DNA of 13,928 nucleotides, from the NCBI GenBank assembly GCA_002307185.1, contig DBTT01000054.1:219946-233873 (forward strand), in the 5' to 3' direction. How positions within the stretch are numbered: position 1 is the first letter of the stretch; each line of letters starts with the position of its first letter. Of the stretch, positions 1 to 6,455 are shown in pieces. Origin of the DNA: Bacteroidales bacterium UBA1309 (lineage in GTDB: Bacteria; Bacteroidota; Bacteroidia; Bacteroidales; Dysgonomonadaceae). The notes below the pieces were generated by a model that ran no database searches, was not told the DNA's origin, and saw only the letters and a program-made list of their open reading frames with translations. A program made the translations under genes and the position numbers.

Positions 1-66
1 TCGTTTCACGACAGCGAATGCTCCCGCAAACCGCCAGATACCGATAGCCTCGGTCGTTGTGCATCA
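1..66. other. attC-like half-site at left edge (candidate)
   Basis: The first 66 bases contain a CCGCCA box (31-36) followed 19 bases later by GTTGTGC (56-62). The mirror image of this layout, GCACAAC followed 15 bases later by TGGCGG, occurs at 1614-1641 beyond the HxlR gene. Two boxes on each side with this polarity resemble the L'/R' and R''/L'' boxes of integron cassette recombination sites. The boxes do not match the canonical GTTRRRY core and no integrase is visible. The site is cut off by the window edge, so this is only a candidate cassette boundary. Confidence 0.3.
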
Positions 67-94
67 TACTATAACTTAAAACGATCTATACTTT

Positions 95-106
95 TCTTTA
101 TATAAA
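95..106. repeat. Perfect 12-bp palindrome downstream of the quinone reductase gene
   Basis: CTTTATATAAAG is its own reverse complement and lies 11 bases past the stop codon of the minus-strand oxidoreductase gene. It is too A+T-rich and lacks a clear T-run, so it is a weak terminator candidate at best. Confidence 0.3.
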
Positions 107-117
107 GCTGTTTATGA

Positions 118-1122
118 TTAAAAATTAATGATTATTTTTCCAAAATGTTTACCTTGCTCAACATAATTAAAGGCTTCACGAAAGTCAGATAAATTAAATT
201 CTTTATCAATAAAAGGTCTTATATTATTAACTTCTATAGCACGATTCATTTCTGCGAAAGAAGATTTTGAACCCACCTTAATGCCAACAATTGAAGCATT
301 TCTATAAAGAATCTCAAAAACGTCCAAATCAACTTTTGAACCATCCAAAAAACCAACTATAACAACTTTTCCATTTATTTTCAAATACCCCAAAGTTTCA
401 TTCAAAGATGCACCTGTCATTTCTAAAGCTAAATCAACACCAATACCCTTTGTTTCTGTCATTACATTATCTTGCCAATGATTATTTGTTCTATAATTTA
501 ATACTAAATCAGCACCCAATTCTTTTGCTTTTTGCAACTTCTCATCAGAACTTGAAGTAATAAAAACTTTGGCTCCCAACGCTTTTGCAAACTGCAATGC
601 AAAAATAGATACTCCTCCTGTCCCTTGAAGCAATACGGTTTGTCCCGCCTTTAACTGTCCAACATTTACCAATGCTTCCCAAGCAGTTAATGCAGCAATT
701 GGCAATGTTGAGGCTTCTTTAAATGTTAAATTACACGGGATTTTGATTAACGAGCGTTCTGGTAATGCTATATATTCAGAAAAAACACCTTGCACATCAG
801 TTCCCAAACGATTTTGCATATCGTTAAGTGTAATTTCACCATTTTGCCAAGTTTGTGTGTAATGAGTGCATACCAAATCACCAACTTTGAAATTGGAAAC
901 TTTGCTCCCGATTTCTTTTACAATCCCCGAAGCGTCAGAACCTAAAATGTGTGGAAATTGATGATTTCCAAATCCGCCCTTGGCTATTAAAACATCCAAA
1001 TAGTTCAACGATACAGATTTGACCTGTACCAAGATTTCATTTTCTGTGATAACAGGTTTTGTTTGTTCTTGTATAGTTAAGTTATCTAAACCATAATTGT
1101 CTTTAACTACAATTGATTTCAT
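118..1122 (-). CDS. NAD(P)H-dependent quinone oxidoreductase (zinc-independent MDR family)
   Basis: A 334-residue medium-chain dehydrogenase/reductase, usual length for the quinone oxidoreductase branch. An N-terminal GroES-like domain (about 1-125) is followed by a Rossmann domain with the nucleotide-binding loop GTGGVS (167-172) in a QTVLLQGTGGVS context. At the place where zinc alcohol dehydrogenases carry GHE it has GSDASG (61-66), and the structural zinc cysteines are missing, so it should be a zinc-free reductase acting on quinones or enones. Such enzymes are cytosolic and detoxify electrophiles. The gene is divergent from an HxlR regulator gene, an arrangement known for thiol-stress-controlled reductases (for example QorR/qor2 in Corynebacterium), so I infer control by that neighbour. 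The ATG at 1120-1122 follows a good Bacteroidetes -7 box by 24 bases. The exact substrate is unknown. Confidence 0.88.
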   Translation of the reverse strand: MKSIVVKDNYGLDNLTIQEQTKPVITENEILVQVKSVSLNYLDVLIAKGGFGNHQFPHILGSDASGIVKEIGSKVSNFKVGDLVCTHYTQTWQNGEITLNDMQNRLGTDVQGVFSEYIALPERSLIKIPCNLTFKEASTLPIAALTAWEALVNVGQLKAGQTVLLQGTGGVSIFALQFAKALGAKVFITSSSDEKLQKAKELGADLVLNYRTNNHWQDNVMTETKGIGVDLALEMTGASLNETLGYLKINGKVVIVGFLDGSKVDLDVFEILYRNASIVGIKVGSKSSFAEMNRAIEVNNIRPFIDKEFNLSDFREAFNYVEQGKHFGKIIINF

Positions 1123-1146
1123 AAAATTATCATTTTAATTATAGTG

Positions 1147-1178
1147 CAAAGTTATTTTATTAGTAGCTTTGGAACAAG
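1147..1178 (-). promoter_or_regulatory. Bacteroidetes-type promoter for the quinone reductase gene, with possible HxlR operator nearby
   Basis: Read on the minus strand, TAACTTTG (1147-1154) matches the Bacteroidetes -7 consensus TAnnTTTG exactly. A partial -33 element, CTTG (1175-1178), lies 20 bases upstream. The 127-base divergent region also contains the interrupted inverted sequence ACCttttGGT at about 1184-1193, next to AAGTATGC; this is where an HxlR dimer could bind and overlap the -33 region. The promoter match is direct observation. The operator is inference. Confidence 0.5.
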
Positions 1179-1249
1179 TATGCACCTTTTGGTATCCTAA
1201 TTACTAAAAATATAGTATAGCTGATTAACAGTATAATAAATTTTAAAAA

Positions 1250-1600
1250 ATGAAGAAAAAATATTCAGAAGAGCCTATTTGTGCAGTAGATTACGCATTC
1301 AAAAGGATTGGAGGAAAATACAAAGGAAGAATTATTTGGTATTTGGGCGTACATTCTGTAATGCGTTATGGCGAACTGAAAAGAACAATAATGGACATAA
1401 CACCCAAAATGCTAACCCAAACCTTACGTGAATTGGAAGACGATAAACTTATTAGCAGAAAAGTATATCACGAAGTGCCACCAAAAGTAGAATATTTTCT
1501 TTCTGAAAGTGGAACTGAACTCATTCCCTTTATTGACCATTTAAGACAATGGGGTGACAAACAAATTGAGAAGGAAAAATTGACACCTATAAAGTGCTGA
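1250..1600 (+). CDS. HxlR/DUF24 family winged-helix transcriptional regulator
   Basis: A 116-residue protein of typical HxlR length. It has the family signature near the N-terminus: a conserved cysteine (C11) in a CAVDYAFKRIGGKYK context, then the helix-turn-helix region MRYGELKRTI...ITPKMLTQTLRELEDDKLI and the wing containing YHEVPPKVEYFLSESG. In characterised relatives (YodB, QorR, HypR) the cysteine near the N-terminus senses disulfide stress, quinones or aldehydes and controls a neighbouring reductase gene. Here the gene is divergent from a quinone oxidoreductase gene with 127 bases between the starts, so it most likely represses both from that shared region. A second cysteine is the very last residue (C116); an inter-subunit disulfide C11-C116 is possible but unproven. 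The ATG start lies in an A-rich context without an obvious Shine-Dalgarno, normal for this phylum. Confidence 0.92.
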   Translation: MKKKYSEEPICAVDYAFKRIGGKYKGRIIWYLGVHSVMRYGELKRTIMDITPKMLTQTLRELEDDKLISRKVYHEVPPKVEYFLSESGTELIPFIDHLRQWGDKQIEKEKLTPIKC

Positions 1601-1609
1601 GAAAAGTAC

Positions 1610-1697
1610 GAACGCACAACATCGCATTGGCAAAATGGCGGGTTAAGTGCAAGGTTGAACTTTTCTGCATCTTTATTCCGCCGAATGTGTTTCGTTC
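1610..1697. repeat. attC-like imperfect palindrome downstream of the HxlR gene
   Basis: An 88-base asymmetric hairpin. The left arm has GAACGCACAAC (1610-1620) and TGGCGG (1636-1641). The right arm has CCGCCG (1678-1683) and GTGTTTCGTTC (1687-1697). The outer GAACG/CGTTC and inner TGGCGG/CCGCCG pairs are complementary or nearly so; the left arm has extra unpaired bases and the centre carries TGCA repeats. Two box pairs with one longer arm are how integron attC sites fold. The core is not canonical and there is no integrase gene, so it may instead be another class of Bacteroidetes palindromic intergenic element. Confidence 0.4.
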
Positions 1698-1736
1698 CAC
1701 TTTTTTTGTTAATTTAGTTCCACGAAAACACATCGG
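1680..1736. repeat. Inverted repeat with T-rich centre, overlapping the attC-like element
   Basis: CCGAATGTGTTTCGT (1680-1694) is almost the exact reverse complement of ACGAAAACACATCGG (1722-1736), with one base shifted. The heptamer GTTCCAC also occurs twice in direct orientation (1694-1700 and 1717-1723), flanking a T-rich, A+T-rich centre. The structure sits at the junction between the regulator module and the dinD remnant. It could serve as a terminator or be a recombination scar. Confidence 0.55.
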
Positions 1737-2008
1737 CTCAGAAGCAAAGACGATCAGGCTTTATTACTAAAAGCGAAAGATTTTGCGACTGAAATTACCA
1801 TTTTCAATGCCAAACAACACCAGATGAAAACCGAAAGTCAAATTTCAAATGAGCATATCACCAATAACAAATCGGTTAGAAATACGCTCTTGTCTCGTGG
1901 CATTGTTCCCGAAAACCTTCCTCCCGAAGAAGATGTAAAAAATTGGAGCGAAAACTCAAATCGGATGAGGTAAAATCATTAAAAGAAAACAAAGGGCTTC
2001 AAAAATAA
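1737..2008 (+). pseudogene. dinD: C-terminal remnant of a DinD-like (DNA-damage-inducible protein D) gene, frameshifted
   Basis: Reading the plus strand in the frame of GCG at 1773 gives a continuous stretch including AKDFATEITIFNAKQ, then NEHITNNKSVRNTLLSRGI, VPENLPPEED and VKN. This matches the DinD C-terminus as I remember it (helical segment, 'NNK.VR..LL.RGI.PE.LPPEEDVKK'). In the observed frame it stops at 1971-1973. Adding one A to the A-run at 1937-1942 restores KKLERKLKSDEVKSLKENK and a stop at 2006-2008, the expected charged tail. So one base appears lost in a homopolymer. The N-terminal two thirds of the roughly 270-residue family are absent; homology begins right after the inverted repeat ending at 1736. 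It is non-functional, and its real stop lies 5 bases before the aminotransferase start. The family call rests on memory, not a search. Confidence 0.65.
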
Positions 2009-2013
2009 AGACG

Positions 2014-3144
2014 ATGAAAAATGAAATTATACCATTTTATTATCCAAGTGATAAAGTGATTGTAAAGTCGAAAGGCTGTTATCAATATGACTCTGAAGGA
2101 AAGGAATACATTGATTTTGAATCGGGGGTTTGGTGTGCAAACTTAGGACATTGTAACGACAGAATTGCAAAAATAGTCGAAAAACAGGCAAAAGAATCCG
2201 TCCATCATGGTTACCGGTTTAGAAACTTGTTCTCGGAAAAACTATCGGCAGAATTGCAACGGCTAATCGGGTTCAGAGATGGATCAAGTGTTTTCCTAAG
2301 TTCAGGCTCAGAGGCTGTGAACCTGGCAATAACCTTATCCAGAAACTTGACAGGGCGAAACAAAATTCTCAAAATCAACAACTCTTATCTTAGCGCATAC
2401 GGATTCGGGCGAATATCAAAGGAGAACGAGAGTTTAGTTAATATAGAATTCAACAACATAGACTCAATAAAGAGCGTTGATTTCAATGAAATATCGGCTT
2501 TGGTTCTCGAAACAGGAGGAGCTTCGATGGAAATGGTTAGATTCCCGGATTCTGAATTTATATCGCAACTGATAGATAGTGTAAAGAAAAACAACTGCCT
2601 GGTTATTGCCGAAGAAGTTACAACAGGAATCGGACGTTTAGGAAAATGGTTTGGTTTTCAGCATTATGATGTCATGCCTGATATGGTTGTGACGGGGAAA
2701 GCATTGGGAAATGGATTCCCGATTAGTGCCCTTACTATATCTTCCGCCCTGACTGAGAAATTTAAACAAAGCCCGTTTGTATATGCACAATCACATCAAA
2801 ATGACCCTTTCGGTTGTGCCATCGGACTTGAAGTGATTAAAATAATTGAAGAAACCGACTTGATTGCAACATCTAACGCTGTTGGAACCTATTTTAAAAA
2901 ACAGCTCGAACGGGTTCTGAATAAGCATCAAGATAAAGTGAAAGAAGTTAGAGCTCGTGGATTGATGCTTGCCCTTGAATTCAAAGATGATTTTGACGGA
3001 AAGAAAGTAAGTGATTCGCTGTTTGAATCAGGCAATGTGATTGGTTTTAAACTAAATACTTTGCGGTTTCTGCCTCCATTGACAATCAAGGCCAGCGATA
3101 TAGATAAAATGATTGATAAACTAAACAGTTTACTGACAAACTAA
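2014..3144 (+). CDS. Class III PLP-dependent aminotransferase
   Basis: A 376-residue fold-type I aminotransferase of the ornithine/acetylornithine/glutamate-1-semialdehyde class, shorter than the usual 400-450 residues. Visible landmarks: N-terminal DSEGKEYIDFESGV (26-39), the phosphate-binding SSGSEAVNLAI (96-106), the cofactor region AEEVTTGIGRLGKWFG (199-214), the Schiff-base lysine K229 in VVTGKALGNGFP, and a C-terminal small domain starting near VRARGLMLALEF (312-323). In most relatives the cofactor region reads DEV, with the aspartate bonding the pyridine nitrogen; here that residue is glutamate (E200). The substrate cannot be told from sequence, and an amino-acid or amine donor role is only generic. 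The start at 2014 follows the dinD remnant by 5 bases; a second ATG lies two codons later, with AAAG upstream as a poor ribosome site. Neighbours do not form an obvious pathway. Confidence 0.85.
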   Translation: MKNEIIPFYYPSDKVIVKSKGCYQYDSEGKEYIDFESGVWCANLGHCNDRIAKIVEKQAKESVHHGYRFRNLFSEKLSAELQRLIGFRDGSSVFLSSGSEAVNLAITLSRNLTGRNKILKINNSYLSAYGFGRISKENESLVNIEFNNIDSIKSVDFNEISALVLETGGASMEMVRFPDSEFISQLIDSVKKNNCLVIAEEVTTGIGRLGKWFGFQHYDVMPDMVVTGKALGNGFPISALTISSALTEKFKQSPFVYAQSHQNDPFGCAIGLEVIKIIEETDLIATSNAVGTYFKKQLERVLNKHQDKVKEVRARGLMLALEFKDDFDGKKVSDSLFESGNVIGFKLNTLRFLPPLTIKASDIDKMIDKLNSLLTN

Positions 3145-3169
3145 AACACTGGGAGTTAAAATTAAAATC

Positions 3170-3448
3170 ATGATGCTATTTCTGGTGGCCGGCAACAATC
3201 CGATGGCAATCATGAAGGTTATGCCAATAATCATGATTCTCTTTATTGGTGCGTTTTTCGCTTGGTTTTGGGCTATTGCAATTGGACTTCAACATAAAGT
3301 ACCGAGTGAGGTTAAAATGAAAGTCAAGAAGTTTAAAGTGTTTTTCTTTATACCCTTGATTTATATCGTTTTGTTGTTGGGATTTATGGCATTGGTTTTT
3401 TTTTATGATTTGGTTTTTCCCCATTGGGATTTGGATTATACAACCTAA
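3170..3448 (+). CDS. Small two-helix inner-membrane protein, function unknown
   Basis: A 92-residue protein with two hydrophobic segments: about residues 13-38 (VMPIIMILFIGAFFAWFWAI region) and about 59-82 (FFIPLIYIVLLLGFMALVFF region). They are separated by a basic loop rich in lysine (KVPSEVKMKVKKFKVF). The lysine-rich loop predicts a cytoplasmic turn with both termini outside. A GGGAG sequence (3151-3155) lies 14 bases before the ATG; internal methionines 12, 15 or 18 are alternative starts. I do not recognise a named family. It follows the aminotransferase gene by 25 bases on the same strand and may be co-transcribed, but no functional tie is evident. An overlapping minus-strand frame is judged a shadow. 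Confidence 0.6.
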   Translation: MMLFLVAGNNPMAIMKVMPIIMILFIGAFFAWFWAIAIGLQHKVPSEVKMKVKKFKVFFFIPLIYIVLLLGFMALVFFYDLVFPHWDLDYTT

Positions 3449-3587
3449 GATTAATAAAATGGTTGAATATGAGCAATAGAAACATCTCTTTAGATCATAT
3501 AGACTATTTCTCAGCTTCACTTGACGGGTTTTATGGTGAATAAGTTGCCATTGGTCAGGCGCGAACAAGCAAGATAAATAATATACA

Positions 3588-4382
3588 ATGAAAATATATC
3601 AAGTTGACTCATTTACGTCGGAGAGATTCAAGGGAAATCCAGCAGGCGTATGTATTTTGGAGGAATTCTTAGAAACAGAAATGATGCAGTCAATTGCTGC
3701 TGAAATGAATTTATCTGAGACTGCTTTTGTTGAAACGAAGGAGAAAGTCTTTAAAATAAGATATTTCACCCCAACCCAAGAAGTTCCGTTGTGTGGTCAT
3801 GCAACTTTGGCAAGTGCCCATATTCTTTATGAATTGGGTGTTGTTTCCACAAGTTCCGAGTTTGTATTTAGATCTAAAGAATCAGACTTGACAATCTCAT
3901 TTGTTGACGATTGGATTAAAATGGATTTTCCGGCATACAAGCTGACAGAGAAAGAAATATCTAAAGAATTTTGCGAAATTATAGGAATTAAGCCAATTGA
4001 ATGGTATGAAAGCGAGAATAAATGGGTTGTAGCCAGAGTTGCCACTGAAAAAGAAGTTCAAGCTGCGACTCCCGACTTTGCGAAAATTCAAGAGAAAGGT
4101 ATGGGGCTGGTGATAGCTGTGACAGCAAAAAGTGAGTCTTCGGCTTATGACTTTGTTGTTCGAGTATTTTGTAATCCGATAAGTGGCATTACGGAAGACC
4201 CCGTGACGGGTGCTGCAAATTGCATTTTAGTGCCTTTTTGGAATATGAAACTCGAAAAGACAAATTTCAAATCAAAACAATTGTCGAAACGAACCGGCGA
4301 ATTAAAAACGGTGTACAAAGGCAATAGGATCGAGATTCTTGGACAAGCAAAAACCGTCTTTAATATAGAAATGATGGACTGA
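3588..4382 (+). CDS. PhzF family isomerase/epimerase
   Basis: A 264-residue member of the PhzF/diaminopimelate-epimerase-like fold, which has two similar halves. Family motifs are clear: N-terminal YQVDSFTSERFKGNPAGV (4-21), the catalytic glutamate E44 in MNLSETAFVE, RYFTPTQEVPLCGHATLAS (58-76) and the C-terminal-domain motif NPISGITEDPVTGAAN (196-211). PhzF itself isomerises a dihydroxyanthranilate in phenazine synthesis, but most genomic members are cytosolic isomerases of unknown substrate, and no phenazine genes are present, so the symbol is withheld. The length is slightly below the usual 260-300 range and both halves look intact. Upstream, TAAGTTGC at 3541-3548 is a weak -7-like sequence. 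It converges on a GNAT gene across a large palindrome. Confidence 0.9.
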   Translation: MKIYQVDSFTSERFKGNPAGVCILEEFLETEMMQSIAAEMNLSETAFVETKEKVFKIRYFTPTQEVPLCGHATLASAHILYELGVVSTSSEFVFRSKESDLTISFVDDWIKMDFPAYKLTEKEISKEFCEIIGIKPIEWYESENKWVVARVATEKEVQAATPDFAKIQEKGMGLVIAVTAKSESSAYDFVVRVFCNPISGITEDPVTGAANCILVPFWNMKLEKTNFKSKQLSKRTGELKTVYKGNRIEILGQAKTVFNIEMMD

Positions 4383-4385
4383 GAT

Positions 4386-4514
4386 TCCCGAACAATTCCC
4401 CCAAAATATGCCTGTCGCCCGTATGGCGGCTTCCTTCTTCATACGATCTGCCTTTCTCCCTGCGCTCACGCACAGGGTTATGAAGATCTACGCCACAATG
4501 CGGTTTGTTCGGGA
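4386..4514. repeat. Nested palindrome between convergent genes
   Basis: The outer arms TCCCGAACAA (4386-4395) and TTGTTCGGGA (4505-4514) are a perfect 10-bp inverted repeat. Inside, TCTTCATA (4436-4443) pairs perfectly with TATGAAGA (4479-4486). Inside that, CCCTG (4458-4462) pairs with CAGGG (4473-4477), with a short CG/CG extension. The left side also holds a small CGCC/GGCG hairpin. Three nested stems in 129 bp lying exactly between convergent PhzF and GNAT genes suggest a bidirectional transcription stop or a small mobile palindromic element; no T-tract follows the stems. Confidence 0.6.
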
Positions 4515-4533
4515 AGAATTGGGGCTTGGCGAT

Positions 4534-4959
4534 CTATATTTTCTTGACAAGGTACTTTGGGGATTCTTCATATCCTTGTCTGAAATAAAATTCATGCGCC
4601 CTTTCCCGTCTTGAATGGCAGTGAACTTCAATCCTGTCGCAGTTGTTTTCCCGCGCTATTTTTTCGCAATATTCTTCCAATTGTTTCCCGACTCCAGAAC
4701 TTCTAAAGTTTTCATCCACACAAAAATAACTGATTCTTGCAAAATCACCTTCCAATGCAATTTGGGGTATAATGTGGATAGATATAAAACCAACAATTCT
4801 ATAATCTTCATTTTCAGCAACAAGCGAATATTCAAAGGGATGATTCATCATCGATTGAATTTTCGAAGATATGAATCTTTCGGTATTGGGGTACCCTAAT
4901 TGCTCCAGTAGGGCAGTGATACTTTCACCGTCAGCTATTTCAATTTTTCGAATATTCAT
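4534..4959 (-). CDS. GNAT family N-acetyltransferase
   Basis: A 141-residue single-domain acetyltransferase of normal length. The acetyl-CoA pyrophosphate loop is FRSSGVGKQLEEYC (about 88-101), preceded by the strand ARISYFCVDENF and followed by CDRIEVHCHSRRERAHEFYFRQGYEE, the typical end of the fold. It transfers an acetyl group from acetyl-CoA to an amine; the acceptor is unknown, and similarity to aminoglycoside enzymes cannot be judged by eye. The start at 4957-4959 is preceded by a run of six G on the coding strand (4963-4968) that overlaps a 14-bp palindrome (4967-4980). The gene lies 64 bases downstream of trpA on the same strand, so it may be the last gene of the trp transcript, but a role in tryptophan synthesis is not implied. 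Confidence 0.9.
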   Translation of the reverse strand: MNIRKIEIADGESITALLEQLGYPNTERFISSKIQSMMNHPFEYSLVAENEDYRIVGFISIHIIPQIALEGDFARISYFCVDENFRSSGVGKQLEEYCEKIARENNCDRIEVHCHSRRERAHEFYFRQGYEESPKYLVKKI

Positions 4960-4966
4960 TTACCCC

Positions 4967-4980
4967 CCATTTTGAAATGG
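4967..4980. promoter_or_regulatory. Short perfect palindrome at the GNAT ribosome-binding region
   Basis: CCATTTTGAAATGG is a 6-bp stem with a 2-base centre. On the GNAT mRNA it precedes and overlaps the G-run just upstream of the start codon, so it might modulate initiation. It might also be chance; no T-run marks it as a terminator for trpA. Confidence 0.25.
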
Positions 4981-5023
4981 TTTAAACTTACTTGAAATCT
5001 TAGTTTTTTAGACCATCCATTAT

Positions 5024-5797
5024 CTATTGCTCCAATGCCTTCTTCAACCCAGCCACAGCCTCTTTCACGGAAGCCGATTCCTTGAGCAGGGTCACAAATT
5101 TGCTTCCGATAATGGCGCCGTTGGCGTTTGCCTGAGCCGATTCTAACGTCGCCTTGTTTGAAATTCCGAAACCGATCAGGCGGGGATTTTTCAGGTTCAT
5201 CGAGTTGATGCGGTGGAAATAGTCCTGCTTTTGTTCGTTGAAGCTCGATTGTGCGCCGGTGGTGGATGCCGATGACACCATATACACGAATCCATCGGTG
5301 TTTTCATCGATCAGGCGGATACGTTTTTCGGATGTTTCGGGTGTGATGAGCATGATGATTTTGATGTCGTAACGGTCGGCGATCGCTTTGTATTCCGAAA
5401 TGTAGTCGTCAAAAGGAAGATCCGGGATAATGGCTCCGTCAACGCCTACTTCCTTGCATTTGGCACAGAAGTTTTCAAAACCGTATTGCATGATCGGGTT
5501 GAGGTAGCCCATCATTATCAGCGGAATATGCACAGAGGCGCGGATATTGGCCAATTGACCGAATAATTTACCCAGGCTCATTCCGTTGCGCAAGGCAATA
5601 GTACCGCTTTCCTGAATGGTGGGGCCATCAGCCATCGGGTCGGAAAAAGGGATACCTATTTCAATCAAGTCGATGCCGTTGTTCTGCAATTCGGTGATTA
5701 CTTCCACCGTACTCTCTAATTGGGGAAATCCTGCGGTGAAGTAGATGGACAAAATGTTTTTCTGTTTTTGTGCAAACAGTGCGTTGATTCGGTTCAT
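5024..5797 (-). CDS. trpA: Tryptophan synthase alpha subunit
   Basis: A 257-residue TIM barrel, near the usual 260-270. It cleaves indole-3-glycerol phosphate to indole and glyceraldehyde 3-phosphate. The catalytic residues are present: E46 in LIEIGIPFSDPMADGP and D57 in the same motif. Also seen are MMGYLNPI (95-102), GAIIPDLPFDD (about 121-131), VYMVSSASTTGAQ (about 171-183) and the phosphate-binding GFGISN...AIIGSKFV region. The start overlaps the trpF stop by four bases (ATGA at 5794-5797), implying translational coupling. It is the last tryptophan gene of the cluster. Its partner here is a TrpB2-type beta chain rather than the classic TrpB1, so whether the two form the usual alpha2beta2 channelled complex is open. 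Confidence 0.97.
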   Translation of the reverse strand: MNRINALFAQKQKNILSIYFTAGFPQLESTVEVITELQNNGIDLIEIGIPFSDPMADGPTIQESGTIALRNGMSLGKLFGQLANIRASVHIPLIMMGYLNPIMQYGFENFCAKCKEVGVDGAIIPDLPFDDYISEYKAIADRYDIKIIMLITPETSEKRIRLIDENTDGFVYMVSSASTTGAQSSFNEQKQDYFHRINSMNLKNPRLIGFGISNKATLESAQANANGAIIGSKFVTLLKESASVKEAVAGLKKALEQ

Positions 5798-6420
5798 GAT
5801 AGTATCTGTTTGGTAAAATGATCTATTTTTGAAATATCTTTTAAACCCGGTTCGAGTTCGAATCTGCTGTTGATGTCAACGGCAAACAGTTTGGGATGGT
5901 TCAGGCTTTTGAGTGCTGGGGCATCGTCGGAAGTAATTCCTCCACTGAGGAAGAAGGGCGTTTCTCCTTGGTAGGCTTTCAGGATTTCCCAATCAAACTT
6001 TTGACCAGAACCACCGTGTTGATCGGTTTTCGTGTCGAAAAGGAAGTAATCCACTTCGCCCGCGTATGCTTCGGTCACTTCAAAGTCTTCTGCTTTGGCC
6101 ACGTTGAAAGCCTTGATGGTTTTTACCTTCAGGTTTGATTTCACCTTCCGGATAAATTCGACACTCTCATTTCCATGAAACTGGATGTAATGGAACTGGT
6201 ATTCTTCCGCTGTTTCGAGCAGATAATCCAAGTCTGCATTCACAAAAACGCCTACTTTCCGAATGTGGTCGGGCAATAGCACCGACAGTTCTTCGGGCAA
6301 CAGATCACCTGCAAACCGCGGTGAATTGGGATAAAATATCAGTCCCATAAAATTCACAGGCAGGTTTCCCAATGCTTCAATATTTTGTGGATGTCGCATC
6401 CCACAGACTTTGATTTTCAT
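5794..6420 (-). CDS. trpF: Phosphoribosylanthranilate isomerase
   Basis: A 208-residue TIM barrel of usual length that converts phosphoribosylanthranilate to the CdRP ketose by Amadori rearrangement. The general base C6 (KVCGMR) and general acid D129 (FLFDTKTDQHGGSGQKFDW) are present. So are IQFHGNE (79-85), FFLSGGI (about 156-162) and the phosphate-binding AVDINSRFELEPGLKD near the C-terminus. It is a separate gene, not fused to trpC, which is common in this phylum. The gene follows trpC by 35 bases and overlaps trpA by four bases. Confidence 0.96.
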   Translation of the reverse strand: MKIKVCGMRHPQNIEALGNLPVNFMGLIFYPNSPRFAGDLLPEELSVLLPDHIRKVGVFVNADLDYLLETAEEYQFHYIQFHGNESVEFIRKVKSNLKVKTIKAFNVAKAEDFEVTEAYAGEVDYFLFDTKTDQHGGSGQKFDWEILKAYQGETPFFLSGGITSDDAPALKSLNHPKLFAVDINSRFELEPGLKDISKIDHFTKQILS

Positions 6421-6455
6421 TTTGTTATAGCTTTGTTTTCTTTCTTACGATGTAA

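Noticed and set aside
1601..2013. Toxin-antitoxin or small gene in the gap before the aminotransferase
   Set aside because: The only protein-like signal is the frameshifted DinD-type C-terminus; no intact start or complete frame exists.
3469..3543. 24-codon plus-strand frame upstream of phzF
   Set aside because: Too short, no recognisable similarity and no clear ribosome site; it could be a gene remnant, but nothing supports that.
3176..3568. 130-codon minus-strand frame over the small membrane protein gene
   Set aside because: Composition looks like an antisense shadow, and the plus-strand product has two clean membrane segments.
3588..4382. Phenazine biosynthesis cluster suggested by PhzF
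   Set aside because: No other phz genes are present, and PhzF-fold isomerases are widespread with unknown substrates.
4408..4899. Plus-strand frames antisense to the GNAT gene
   Set aside because: The minus-strand GNAT product has a complete acetyl-CoA motif and fold order; the plus frames show no family features.
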